From Nymphaea colorata (lineage: Eukaryota > Streptophyta > Magnoliopsida > Nymphaeales > Nymphaeaceae): DNA of 64,000 bases. How positions within the stretch are numbered: the first letter of the stretch is position 1; every line of letters begins with the position of its first letter. The notes beneath the pieces were generated by a model. It searched no databases. It saw only the letters and a program-made list of their open reading frames with translations, and was not told where the DNA came from. Made by a program: the position numbers and the translations under genes. Where the stretch lies: NCBI RefSeq assembly GCF_008831285.2, contig NC_045139.1, positions 13,250,354 to 13,314,353 of the forward strand, written 5' to 3'. Positions 23,523 through 35,488 of this stretch are shown one piece after another.

Positions 23523-23936
23523 TAAAGAAAAAAAAATTGTAACGGCAGAGATAATTCCTCTGTTTCTCACCCTTTATTGCTGTGTGCTCATGTATCTTAT
23601 ATACATACAGATTACATTTGCTTAAGGTTAATAACTACCCACGACCATAACTGCGCTTGGTAGTTCTGGAAACTCCGGCGTCCACACGTTCACTTAAGGT
23701 TAATAACTGCCCACGACCATAACTGCGCTTGGTAGTTCTGAAAACTCCCGCGTCCACACGTTCAGCATGATCAACATTATGCGCTTGATAGTTTTGGAAA
23801 CTGATCATCTTCCAGCAGCACTTGCACTTCACGTTTGGTGGTTTCTAGAACTAACCATGATGTCATGCTTGGTGGTTCCAGCCTCACACGATCAACACAT
23901 GTCATGCTTGGTAGTCTAGAAATGTCTATCTTAATA
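23523..23936 (-). repeat. 3' LTR of the degenerate copia, with internal 72-bp duplication
   Basis: It contains two consecutive 72-bp units (23621-23692 and 23693-23764) that differ at about three positions. The partner LTR has only one unit, which explains most of its shorter length. Confidence 0.85.
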
Positions 23937-23943
23937 TCCCCCT

Positions 23944-26900
23944 TCAAATTGGACTGGTGTTGTGGTCCAAACAGAGTTTGTTTCTTAATAAAAGGAACTG
24001 TGCTCTTTCCAATGGCTTCGTGAAGATATCAGCGATCTGATCGGTGGAAAGAATATATCTGGTTTCAAGGAGCTTGGCAGCCACTCTTTCTCGAACATAA
24101 TGATAGTCTAATTCAATATGCTTGAATCGACTATGTTCCATCGGATTGATGGTCATGTGTAAGGTTGATAGATTATTGCAAAACACAATAGGTGTTTTGT
24201 GTGTGGGCTAGCAGACTAAGAAATGCAATTAGGCCCAAGGTATATGCTATAGTTTGTTGTTGAATGCCAAGTGATTGGGCATCTTGCCCAGCCAGCATTT
24301 GAGTATTTCTTACCTAAGGATTTTCTTCACCGGTTGGAAATGAAATTGTGATGGTAACTGCATATACTCAAACACAAAATTCACGCTATAGACCAAATCT
24401 GAACGTGTAAAAGTTAAGTATTGTAAGCTAACAACCAAGCTCCTGAAAAGGGTAGCATCTTAGAAATTTGATGTGGACTGATTACAATAGGGAGATTCTC
24501 CCATGGGTGTGCTACTAGGCTTACAATGTAGCATGTTAGACTGCTTGAGGATCTCCTTGGCATATCTAGTCTGCTTTAGAAACATACCTACTTCATTTTG
24601 TTGGACCTATACACCAAAGAAACAATGAATGCTTCCTAGATCTTTCATAGCAAAGGTATGGTTGATGTCTGAAATGAATGCTTTTAATGTGTTAGGCTTG
24701 TCACCAGTTATGAGTATATCATCAACATACAGGAGTAACCATATGACTGAATCCATAGTTTAATAGGAAATCACTGAATTTATTAAACCACATCCTAGCA
24801 TATTGGTGCAGCCCATATATGGTTTTGTTCAACCTACAGGCACGATTGGGCTTATATGGTTCCTTGAATCCTGGTGGTTGATCCATATACACAGGTTTTT
24901 CCAACTCGTCACAGAGGAATGCATTCTTTATATAAATTTGACGTATCATCCATCCTCTAGAGAAAGCAATAGTGAAGATAATTCTGATTGTTGTAGGTTT
25001 AATAACTAGCGAAAAATTTTCCACAAAATCTATACCTGGAAGTTGGTTGTATCCCTTAGCCACAACTCTAGCCTTCAATCGTCCTAAGCGGCCATCTGCC
25101 TTTACTTTGGTTTTAAACACCCACTTGCAGCCGATAATGTGAATAAATTGTTTTTTGGGAACCAAATCTCATGTTTTTATTCATTTGAGTGCATCTATTT
25201 CCTCCTTTAGTGAAATTGTCCAACTTGTATCTCACAAAAATTCTTTAATGGAGCTTGGTTCCTTAGGTAATTTTTCGCAAGTGAACGAATACCGAGGATT
25301 CGGTTTCATTATTCCATGCAATGAGCGAGTTATCATTTGCCTTACCGAAACAAGTGCTGCCTCTGTACAGTTAGTTCCAAGCTATTCATCAGAGGAAGTA
25401 TGATTTTCCTCCATGTCACCATGCTCTTCTCGTTGTTCGTCGTTGTCATCTTGTGAATAAGTGCGTTGCTCTTGACTTACTTTATTGATTTCATGCATTT
25501 TTGTGAGATCACTAGCAGTTTTGTCTTCGCAAACGTTTTGTTTTTGCTCTCCACTAAGTTGGCCTTTGTTCCCCTCTTCATCAGCAGGAGACCATGCTTC
25601 ATATCCGACACCAGAAATTTGAGTTCTTGCATCGCCTATACTTTTAAATGGAAACACATTCTCATCAAAAATACAATCATAAAAAATACAGTGCCTTGAA
25701 ATATATACATGCCCTATTTTAACATGTAGGAACCTATAGCCTTTATGCATTGCACTAGGGCAATGATCTTGGATCGAGTTTATGTTTGACATAATCTCTT
25801 AGGTATGGGAAGCATAAATATCCAAAAATTCTATATAACTGTAGTCAAGCTTAGTTTTGAATAAACTTTCATATCGAGAGCCTAGGTGAAGGAACTCTAT
25901 TATGAACCCAAACTGCAGTATTGAATGCCTCAACCCAATGTTTGGGAGGCAAACCAGCATGAAACATCATAGCTAACCCAAGTTCTATAACAACCCTGTG
26001 TTTTATCTCTGCCTGTCCACTTTGTTGTGGTGTATACGGGCCGGACATCATACGTTGAATTCCGTTTTCTTGAAAAAAAAATTTCATCCTGAAATTATCA
26101 AATTTCGTTCCACCATATAAGTGAAATGCTTTGATCATTTTATTAAACTGGTTCTTCACATATATAATGAATCTTTCAAAACAATGCACAAATTCTGAAT
26201 TTTCTTTTAAAGGAAAAAGTCAGCTGAATTTGGTTGAATCATCGACAAATAATGCATAATACCTCATGCCTTAAACTGAATTGACTGGTGGTTGACCCCA
26301 CAAGTCACAATGTAATATGTCAAAAGGTTGTGAATCTCTATTAAAGAAAAGAAAGGGAGACAAGAAGATTTTGTCATAAAACAACCTGCACATAGATTTC
26401 ATTCTATAATGTTCGAACTACAAATCTGGTTTTGTTTATTCAGGAACTTCAAAACTCCAAAAATAACATGAGCTGATCTTTTATGCCATGTTTCTAAACT
26501 GGCCACCTTTTGACGATTGGAGAAGCATGCTGCCTTTGTCTTGCTGCAAAAACGTAAAGATCACCCTACTGGTGGCCTTCAGCAATCACTCGTCCTGATT
26601 CTCTGTTCTTGATTTCGAAGCGATCATGTGAAAAACAAAAATCGACATGTAAATCCTTTGTCAGCTGACTTACTAAAATCAAATTCCTCTTAATTTCAGG
26701 AACAACTAACACATTTCTCAACTTTAGTTCATCATTCTTTGGACTAATTTTAGCATCACCAATATGAGTGATCTTAAGAGCATTTCCATTACCAATGATT
26801 ACTCTATCTTTTCCTTTATATATAGACCGGTTGTCAAGCATACTTGTGTTTGAGGTAACGTGCGATGTTGCTCCAGAGTTTGAAAACCAAGCTTGATCTT

Positions 26901-27430
26901 GGTTGTCAGCCATAGTTACTACTGTCAATGCCTCAGTAGCATTTTCTGCCTTTGTTGTCTGATGATTTTTGTTGTACACCTATTTGGTTTGATGATACAT
27001 GGTTTGGGTGTCCTAGTTTCTCTTGTTGTCCTCGGTTGTATGGATAGAACCTCCTTCCACAAGAAGAGAATGTCGGTTTTCCTCTTCCTCGACGATTGCT
27101 ATTGAAGTTAGATCGTTGAGTATAGAAAACATATTGGTGTTGGACATTTTCTTCATGTTCATTGAGCAGCTTCATTGTTTCATGACTTTGGAGCAGCGGA
27201 ACAACTCCTTATAGTAATTTATCTACGCAAGAGTCGATCCGACTTCTTCCATTGCAGGTAGAGTGGATTGATTTCTTGCTTGTTACCATTGATGATAAAT
27301 TGGTCTGGTGCAGTGACATCTTCGTTGATGAATCCTTGCAAGTCTTGACTTTCAATGAGGCCAAGCACTTACGTTTTTAATAAAGAAAGTTTGTTTGAAA
27401 AAGTTTTATGGAAAAGAAATTGGCCACATT
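23944..27430 (-). pseudogene. Decayed copia gag-pol
   Basis: Fragments in gag-to-RNase H order on the minus strand: gag-end/spacer (27175-26933), protease (26979-26566), integrase core (26189-25869), linker (25792-25382), reverse transcriptase (25165-24722) and RNase H tail (24186-23944), separated by stops and frame changes. The protease site reads NSGATS where DSGA is expected, so its catalytic aspartate is replaced. The integrase reads YGGTKFDN where the family has a catalytic aspartate before GG, again lost. The element cannot encode its own mobility proteins. Confidence 0.88.
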
Positions 27431-27534
27431 CAATGTGGATGGGTAAGGAAACTTTTGATTTGATGTGATGGAAGCAAGGAGAGAAGTCATGGTTGAGACT
27501 TTCCTTTACGTGGCTGTGATACCATAAAGGAAAA

Positions 27535-27869
27535 AAAATTGTAACGGCAGAGATAATTCCTCTATTTCTCACCCTTTATTGTTGTGTGCTCATGTATCTT
27601 ATATACATACGGATTACATTTGCGGTTTACAACCATAACTGCCCTTGGTAGTTCTGGAAACTCCGGCCTCCACACGTTCAGCATAATCAACATTATGCGC
27701 TTGATAGTTTTGGAAACTGATCATCTTAGGACGATTAGCACATTCAGCACTTACAGTTCACGTACGTTTGGTGGTTTCTAAAATTGACCATGATGTCATG
27801 CTTGGTGGTTCCAACCTCACACGATCAGCACATGTCATGCTTGGTAGTTTAAAAACGTCTATTTTAATA
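27535..27869 (-). repeat. 5' LTR of the degenerate copia
   Basis: 335 bp. The shared block starting TAAAG and TTGTAACGGCAGAGATAATT matches the left LTR closely. It carries one copy of the unit that is doubled in the other LTR. Confidence 0.85.
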
Positions 27870-28232
27870 ACCCAGTGAAACTAAAAAAAATTAAAGCATA
27901 AAGTTGCCGAAGGCTGCCTGCCGGTAAAATGGTGGTGATCAAAATATATATATTGTGGATTGTCGTGGCCGACACAACCGGCGTCATTACTGGAAACTTC
28001 GTTCAGCAACGTCAGCTGTTGAGGCCACGCCACGGTCTATCACTTTATCAACGTTTGTCAGAGTGTGGCTGAAAGCCAACCGCGTTTCGTTCCGTAACAG
28101 GCTACAACGTTGTTTACGTGTGATTTAATAAAGAGAAATTAAGTAAGTGACTGCAGGCACACAAGCATGCACATGGATAGAAGTCTCAACAAGATCGTCT
28201 AGAAGCTAGCAAACAGTTGGGCGGTGTACAGT
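27870..28232. other. Spacer between copia and reductase gene
   Basis: 363 bp, nothing recognised apart from the probable 3'UTR of the reductase gene adjoining 28233. Confidence 0.6.
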
Positions 28233-29231
28233 CTAGAAGAGGAAGGGAATAAGTGCCTTCACTCCGGTAGGGAAATCTTCAAATTTGGTGGCATACCACC
28301 TTCTGGTAGCATAGCTTCTTCCCGTCAGATACATGGCGGTACACAGGGCATTAGAGAAGCCGTAGATCGTCTGCGAGATGAATGCAATCCCCACAAACCC
28401 CAGGATTTCGAAAAGATAGTGTGGACATACCACCAAAGGGAAGAGGCCTCCGGTTGGAATTTTGTAGCCACCGCCCTCTTTCCTTAACCTTGCAAGAAGG
28501 TCATGGTGGTAAAAGTTGCCGGCCACACCCAAAAGGAAAAGAAAGACGCCGTAAAATTTCAAGTCGATCGCCGGATCTGAATGTCCTTGTGCGAAGCTTT
28601 GGCAGTAGACCAATGAAAAAGTGGAGGTAGCGTAGCTGAAACTGATACTACTGGCTGCCTTGAGTGCTATTCCTCCACTGTATTTATGGACGAACAACAC
28701 CTTGGGGGAAAAAGAAAAGCAAAGCAGTTAGCCTAAAAGGGAACACATCAAGATTTTGTTGCTTCATATTGAGAAGAAACTATTATCTCAACCTTCCTTG
28801 ACGAGGGAAAATACAACAGGCGCCTGTGACTATATGCCTAGCTTACAATTAAGAGCTAGCAGAGGAGGAATTAAAGGTCGGAAGGGGAGATTAATTACCT
28901 CAAGAATCCTTTTGAGGAAATGAAGAAGGAGTGCGGAGCTCAGCAGCAGCGACCGCGGATGGTTGCCGGTGAGCGTAAAAGAGGCTGCGGCTATGAGGAA
29001 GGCCGGCGTGTAGCAGAGAAGCATCGCTCGTCTGCTGGAGATGTTTACGCCACCAGAGGAGGAGGAGCCGGTGAGACTGTCTTTGACGTTCCAGAACTTG
29101 GAGTATTTCATGGGATTGCCTCTCGCCTCCAAGAGGCCGGCGGCGGACGTAGAAACCAGGTGGAAGATGGGCAGCGCCGTCAGAAAGACCGACGGTGGGT
29201 TTGGAAACATGAACTCCCGGAAGACGGACAT
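28233..29231 (-). CDS. 3-oxo-5-alpha-steroid 4-dehydrogenase family membrane protein
   Basis: Two exons: 29231-28899 and 28700-28233. The junction is in phase (LKRILE / VLFVHKYSGG) and the product is 266 aa. The C-terminal half carries the family blocks GNFYHH, PHYLFEI, GRSYATRRWY and FEDFP. Several hydrophobic segments indicate a multi-pass, probably ER-membrane enzyme. The best remembered match is the Arabidopsis At5g16010/At1g72590 group, distinct from the brassinosteroid enzyme DET2 and from polyprenol reductase. The family reduces a carbon-carbon double bond next to a carbonyl with NADPH; the substrate of this subgroup is unknown to me. The start ATG 29231 gives MSVFREFMFPNPPS, in line with relatives of about 268 aa, so the gene appears complete and intact. 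Confidence 0.93.
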
Positions 29232-30362
29232 CTCTCTTTCTCTCTCTCAGATCTCGGCGTTTTGGTCTCTAAGTAGTGGAAGTGCTGTTTGGTGGAACGG
29301 GTGAACACAGTTTATGGTTCGTGTATTACAAAAATGCCCAAAGTTTTCTTATAATAAGTCTCGCTCTTTTTAATCCAAAACTAAACAAGAACGTGAGCAT
29401 TAGAGAAAATTTTCCTTACAAACTCACTTTTCGAAAGGGTATCTAGACGGAGCTAGGGCCCAGGTTCATTGGCTTTTTACTAGGGGTGAGGGGTCGTTTG
29501 GGAGGAGTAATATAATATTTGGTTACTGTCTCATGCCCGCCCCTAGCCCAAAAGCATATAAAAGATAAAAGAACAGACAAAATGGAAAACTCAAAGTCAT
29601 CTTCCCACGTTGTCCTGAGGAGGGGGCTACGTGGTGCGTGGTCCAAGGCACGAGCACAAATATAAGTATTTAACCTTGAAGCAGAACAATCTAAAGCAAC
29701 CTGCCGAGGCAGCGTTCGGATTCTTCATTATTCATAACAGGCACATCAACAGTTCACGGAAAAAAAAAAAAAGTTGATAGAAAGTTATACTAGTTACAAT
29801 TATCAGCAACGCCTCAAAGTCATCCACGGCAAGTATCACACGTGACTTACAATTCCCGGCCTGGAGAGAGAAGAAAAAAAGACTGAAACATGAATGGGAG
29901 CAGCAGTCAATATATAAAGTAATACTTCCCACCAGGTCCTAAGGAGGCAACCTACTTGAACCCACCCCACCCTAGAGGCAAAAGAAAAAGAAAGAAGCAA
30001 AAGAAAAAGAAAGAAGGAGCCGAAATGATAAAAACGTTTGGTTGAAAATGGTACGGGAAAGGAAAACTTAACGCGCCGTAAGGACGGACTTTTTACCGGG
30101 GAGAATTTACCCTCAACGCTGCCTCTCCTCGCTGCCTTTCCACTCTGCTCTCTCCTTCCTCTCCTCTGTCGCTCTCTCCTTCCTCTTCTACCGCACGCCT
30201 GATCATCGCTCGCCGTGCACCGCCACCGCTCTGCCTCCAGCCATCGTCGTGGTTCTTCAAATTAGGGCTTCAAGGACTCATCCTTCGATTCTCTGCCTTC
30301 CTCTTCCACCGCTCGCCCCATCCCATCGCTCGCCGTGCACCACCGCCGCCGCTCTGCTTTGG
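29232..30362. other. Intergenic region, includes a duplicated CT-rich leader-like segment
   Basis: 29232-29760 is the probable promoter of the reductase gene. In 30110-30360 a pyrimidine-rich segment is present twice (about 30177-30236 and 30296-30358, both containing ATCGCTCGCCGTGCACC), just before the acidic ORF. No other gene seen. Confidence 0.55.
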
Positions 30363-30653
30363 ATGATAGTCACAGCTTGCAGGTTCCCTGAGTTCCTCGA
30401 TGTGAGAGGCTGTTGGGATGTGAAATTGGACGGGGAGGAGTGGCTGGCCAAGAGACAACTGGAGAAGGGCTTGAAGGTTTTGGGTCCAAAGGTGGTCGAT
30501 CGCTATGATCTCCATTATCTGGGAAGCTGCAGTGATGATGAAGACGATGAGTGGGACTCGATAGGGGATGAAGATTATCATCTGGATTGGGACCTTTATG
30601 ATGATGCGGATATAATGCTGGAGAACTTTGATTGGGGACCTGGTTCGCCATGA
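30363..30653 (+). CDS. Small acidic hypothetical protein
   Basis: 96 codons from ATG 30363; the same frame stays open upstream to 30249, but that part is translated CT-rich leader-like sequence. The N-terminal half (RFPEFLDVRGCWDVKLDGEE) is followed by a strongly acidic C-terminal half rich in Asp, Glu and Tyr (SCSDDEDDEWDSIGDED and on). No transmembrane segment, signal or known domain seen. The last codons (TTGGGGACCTGGTTCGCC, 30632-30649) are repeated 40 bp later at 30672-30689 outside the frame. It could be a lineage-specific gene, a gene fragment or part of a transposon. I do not recognise it. Confidence 0.35.
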   Translation: MIVTACRFPEFLDVRGCWDVKLDGEEWLAKRQLEKGLKVLGPKVVDRYDLHYLGSCSDDEDDEWDSIGDEDYHLDWDLYDDADIMLENFDWGPGSP

Positions 30654-33441
30654 ACAGTCTAAGTAAATTGGTTGGGGACCTGGTTCGCCGATCCATCTGC
30701 TGTGCTCTCTCCTCTTCATGAGATATCCATCTAAGTAAATTGCTGAATCAATTATGGTAATCACAATACCAGGGGTTTTTATTGCATCAGGATATTGGTT
30801 AATATTCCAAAGACACCAAAAACTGCTGGTTCTTTTTCCTTTCTGTCTTTTCTTTCTACTTCTGTTTAGTTTTCTTTTTAATTGGGGAGGGAGGGGGGTA
30901 TTGGATTATCGTACACATGTATACATTTTTTTTTTGTCAATGGTGCTCAGTGGCTGTTGTCCCTTTCTTGATTTTAGCTGAAGAGGATTGGAAGATTAAA
31001 CGTGAGTTTTTATTGAAGAAAAATGTTCGTCTTCCCATATCCATCTAATTCCCCTGCCAAATTGGTCTGGGTTGCGGTTTTGTATAATTGGCATACTGAT
31101 CTTCTATATCATGTGAACAATAAAGTTTCAGATACTGTAGTTATTTTGCCTTTACTTTTTTCCTTTTATTTGACGTGAACTGGGGGTGAATTGTGAAACA
31201 ATGGTGTCTAGTATAGCAATTGCAGCATAACATGAGATTTTTATCAAGCATTAATCATGCTTCATAATGATGATGGAAAATCTGTATCTACTAGTCCTCT
31301 TTAGAATGGATATAGAGAAGATTATCTGTTGTCCGTATACATTCGGTTTTCCAATGTTGGACTGTTGCTAGGAACTCCTACAAATGAGATACCATGTCGA
31401 GAAGATGATACAGCTGTCACTAAACAGTTATGTCGTAAGGTTCATGTATAGGCTAACAGAAACGTCTTGTCTGATTATACCCTTCCACAGAATTATCCCA
31501 AGACATCAATTTCTAGTGTTCTATCCGAAAAACAGAATAATTGGAACTTGTTGGACTTCCATTTGCTTCAATTTTACAAAGAGAACTGTGTTATGGTTTT
31601 ATAATTTTAGACTTCCATTTACAATGTAATGGGTATTTCCTGTGTGTGTCGCTATCTGTGTTTTTATGGTGTATGTGCCCAAAAATCAGTTAATTATGAT
31701 TCATGCTTGACGTTGTATATGTTGACGGATTGCATTTTCAACCACCACAAATGGATATGTTGATCATGAATGCTAAGAAAACTAACACCCTGACATGAAA
31801 AAATTGGACTCAAAAGGATCAGATGCAGCTGGTGTGCCAGTTCGTGATTTGTTGTAGTTGGTTCATATCATATTGAGGTTATCAGGATAGGGAACTCAAC
31901 TGGGTTTTCATGCTTGATTAAAACCACCGTAATCCGTTGGTAAATAAATAGGCCATTCCATTGGTTGTGTGTCTAGAATTTGGTTTTAGATGACCAAAAA
32001 AATAGACCATGCTTGTCTGCACGGGTTATATAAACAAAGAGGAAATTGAGAAGGAAAAAGAAAAAAAAAACTACTAGGGTTAATTTTATCACGTTAAATT
32101 CTACCCTGTCATTAAACAAAACCTCAGATTGAAAAAGAAAGAAATTTCATCGTATAAATTTTTTTTAAAAAATTTATCATGATAAATTTACCACGTTAAA
32201 TTCTTAACGTGCATCAAACGGACCCTTAATATCGAGGGTGAAGAGTGCCCAGTTCCCACAGCAAGAGGAGACTTGCAAGGGAGCCCATACCAATCTCATG
32301 GCATTCTTTCCTCTAGCAGAGCAAAGCAGAACAAGAAATAATGCGACGTGACCCACTGAGAGACAAAAACTGGCCTTAGCATAAAAGGGTGTTTGACTTT
32401 ACGAGGATGTTTGACTCTACGAGATGTCTTCCACAAACGGTCGGCCCTGCATTGTGAAGCAAAGAAGAGATGTGTGCTGTAACAGGTGTACTGCTCCGCA
32501 CATTCAAAACGTTCCCAAAGAGATCGCAATCACATCATGCCACCGAGCAGAGCAGCGCAAAATTTGGCAAGCTTCGACCATGAACAGATAAACAACTTCA
32601 ATAAAGAGAGAACTAAACAACCAACCTGACAAGAAAAAACACAAACCTTTAACCTTACACTCTGCCATTTCAAGTCAAGGTCAGGGGAAGAAACCAAAGC
32701 ATGTACCTCCTGAATAAGTTTATTGTTATATATTCATTATATTCGAAATTGTCATCTACTTTTATGATCACGGGGCATTGACGCACCTTACCTTAGCCAA
32801 TGCATCGACATCAATATGGATACTGCTGCAGACGTTAAGAATAATTTGAGATGCTTCTAAGTGAGTGATATGCAGGGAATAAAGAACCAAAGTCAAGATG
32901 GAGAATACTTAGCAACGCATTACCTGCCTCCTTCGAGAGTATAAAAATTTGGATCCAGCGCTGTTTCCTGAAGATGAATACAAAGAAGCAGAGGAAAAAG
33001 AATTTTGATGGAATTAGTACCATAACTGCGACAAACCTATTAGAAAAGGCATAAAATGAGCCATGGTTTCTGAGACATAGATCACCGGAAGTCACTCCGT
33101 CCACATACGAAGTACAGGTCAAATATGAGACGAGAACATTCATTTTCAGAAATTCCCCATATACATTTCCACCGTAAATCGTTTGACCGAAACATATGAA
33201 AATTATATTTTACATGAAGCAGGCACATATTTGTATTCTTGATACACCTATCGAGGTGGTAAAGGAAGGCAAGTGCACATGTGGCACTACCAAATATACA
33301 CAGACTTGCCGTCAGAGGACATGGAAAAATTCAATGAAAGCGGAAAAATCAATTAAATCAGAATGTAGAAAAAACCAACCACAAGCTTTTGAACTAATGA
33401 TCAACCACTAACTACAATAAATAGTCACAATGTACAATCTT
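30654..33441. other. Intergenic region downstream of MYOB7-like gene
   Basis: No gene recognised. 32060-32230 is AT-rich with repeated ACGTTAAATTC-like motifs (near 32092 and 32189) ending in CAAACGGACCC, a transposon-like signature without definable ends. Confidence 0.5.
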
Positions 33442-35487
33442 TTATGTTTTTGTTCTTGTGACGCATCTCCACTGCCTGATCTGCGGGGATTTGTCCAAAA
33501 GTAGTAAGAGGCCCACATTGTTTCCTGAATGACCAAAAGGGTACCTGAAAAACACAGAAGCGAAACCCTGTAATGACAAGGGACACATGCATTCGCCAAA
33601 ATGCAAATAAACACTAATGAATCACTACTTACTTCACCCGCTGAGATTTCTTCCTGTGGAAGATGAAGGACACGATCCACTGTAAGACAAAAAGAATAAG
33701 CAAGATACAGAGTTTCAGGAAATATTTTAGACGACAAACACAAAGCCAATACTTAAGCATGGAAAATTTGGAAATGAAAATGAAAGTTTTCAGGTTTCAA
33801 CTTTGTGAACTGCTCTAAACATAAATAAATGTTAGTATAACAAAGGAAAAAACTGCAAACTTCGGAGAACTATTGACAGAAAAAAAAAAATTAACCAAAA
33901 CCACAAGTACCTTCAACGTTGATAGAAAGGAAAACCCTCTTTTCAAGGATGGCTTCTTCACAATCCTTTTATCTGGTGTTAACTCTTTGCACAACTGTTG
34001 TGCTATCTCTCGTAGCAATATCAACTGAGCTTTATCTGTCTGCATGGAAATAATTGTTTGCTTCAAGGATTCCCTGTCCGCCTCAAGTGCCTGGAGCCTA
34101 AAATTAAGCTTTTCGACAACATCCCCATCTGCCACATCAATTCTGTTTGATGAGCCTCTGGGAGTAGTCAAGCACTCATGAGGTTTATCACACTGAGATT
34201 TAGAATCAAAAGTACCATCATCAGGTTGGAGAGTTTGAACACTCCCATCAGCAGTGTAACATGTCATACTCTCTACTTTGCTTCTTTGCCGAAGAGGTTC
34301 CCCAAGACTACCTCCATTTTCATCCACAAACATCCGTTTAGAGCCATGGGACCCAAGGATAGAATCAATAGTGTATATTCTATCACCGGTACCGTCAGCA
34401 AGGCCAAATTCATTGTCCTCTTTTCCGCAGTAATGCCGATCCTCTATTATAGAGAACTGCACTTTTTTGAGTTTGCATTTGGACCAGGAGTAGACACGCT
34501 TTCCACTGTACACTCGTGGCCAGCTTCTCTGACCAAACCAGGATAAGCGCTGTCCGTTGAGAGAGCCTTAGGATATTTTGATGTTTGAGAACTGTTCGTT
34601 TTGTCAGGAACATTAGTTCCACTAGTGAATTTCCCATCCAAATAATGGCTACGTGTTCTCTCCAATTCACAAATTCTGTACTCTAAATTTTGAAGCTCTC
34701 TGCCTTCACGAGGAGTCTCACCTGAAGCATATTTTTCTATATGCAAAGAATCCTCATATTCTGGAGACTCTTGAACCTCCTTCGAACTGCATCTTAGAGG
34801 TGGGTATTCAAAAGCATTCGGTTTCTCTGCACGACCTGAAGGAGTATCCCCTGAATACATATACCTATTGAATTCTTCAGACTCCTGCCATTCTGCATTT
34901 TCTGATTTCCCCCCGATACTTCTACTGCGGTTGTGCTGGCTTGTAAAAGAGCCTTCGTTTGACAAAGCGTCATCAAAATCAACTTGATGTAACCCCAAAC
35001 TCATTAGTCTATGCTTGTAAGCCTGTATCTCGCAACTTAGAGATTCTATAACCTGTTCTTTCTTGTATATTAATTCCTCGATTGCGAGCAACTCCTGCTG
35101 ATCATGAGCCATTTTCTCCTCTGCAAAACGTTTGAACTGCCGAGCTTCCATCTGAATCTCAGCCTTTTCCCTCTGCAGGCGCAAGATCATGGACATGGCC
35201 TCATTTGCAGCAGAACAAGATGCATTTCTTTCTTCCTCCAACTCAACGTAGAGTTCCTGAATCGACTGCTGCTGGCTGGTAATTTTCTCCCTCAAAGCCA
35301 TACACTCATTTTCCATCTCAACTCGAGCTACAGAGAAAAAATTTTGATCATCTCCCCCATAACTTGGTGGCTCCTCAATCTCTTCAAGTTTCCTCTTCGT
35401 GAAACGCTGCCATTTACCAATGGAACAACTACAGCTACAACTACAACATTTCTTCAATGTGTTCGTTGAAGGAGAATCCAACTCCAT
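33442..35487 (-). CDS. MYOB7: GTD-binding (DUF593) myosin-binding protein, MYOB7-like
   Basis: Exons: 35487-34534, 34456-33911, 33679-33633, 33544-33442 (stop TAA), 549 aa; Arabidopsis MYOB7 is remembered as about 540 aa. The N-terminus has a short Cys/Ser run, then the coiled GTD-binding domain (MENECMALREKI to YKHRLMSLG, about residues 57-165) with the diagnostic ELDEERNAS-like and EAMSMILRLQREKAE blocks. Later blocks DRIYTIDSI, LQALEADRESLKQTIISM and a C-terminal hydrophobic segment (WIVSFIFHRKKSQR) before GNNVGLLLLLDKSPQIRQWRC match the family tail. These proteins tether myosin XI to membranes. The first junction is the weak point: the frame changes between 34534 and 34456, explained here by a 77-nt intron (GTCAGA...GTGCAG) or by a one-base indel in an A-run. 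Confidence 0.9.
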
Positions 35488-35488
35488 G

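Larger units (their letters stand above)
23523..27869 (-). mobile_element. Degenerate Ty1/copia retrotransposon
   Basis: Two related LTRs in the same orientation (23523-23936 and 27535-27869) enclose decayed copia coding sequence on the minus strand. A complementary TGATACCA abuts the right LTR (27527-27534), which on the minus strand is an initiator tRNA-Met primer site, so the right LTR is the 5' one. On the minus strand a purine tract (GAAGGGGGA) precedes the left LTR. The LTRs differ at many positions and in length, and no matching target duplication is seen. An old insertion. Confidence 0.9.

Noticed and set aside
23523-27869. Possible endogenous pararetrovirus
   Set aside because: Domain order is protease, integrase, reverse transcriptase, RNase H between LTRs, as in Ty1/copia, with no movement or coat protein block.
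28920-29304. Two long + strand frames opposite the reductase first exon
   Set aside because: Antisense shadows of a GC-rich exon whose minus-strand product is clearly conserved.
30270-30764. 164-codon minus-strand frame opposite the acidic ORF
   Set aside because: It is the complement of a sequence biased in codon composition; its protein is Ile/Pro-rich with no domain, and the + strand frame has the better start context.
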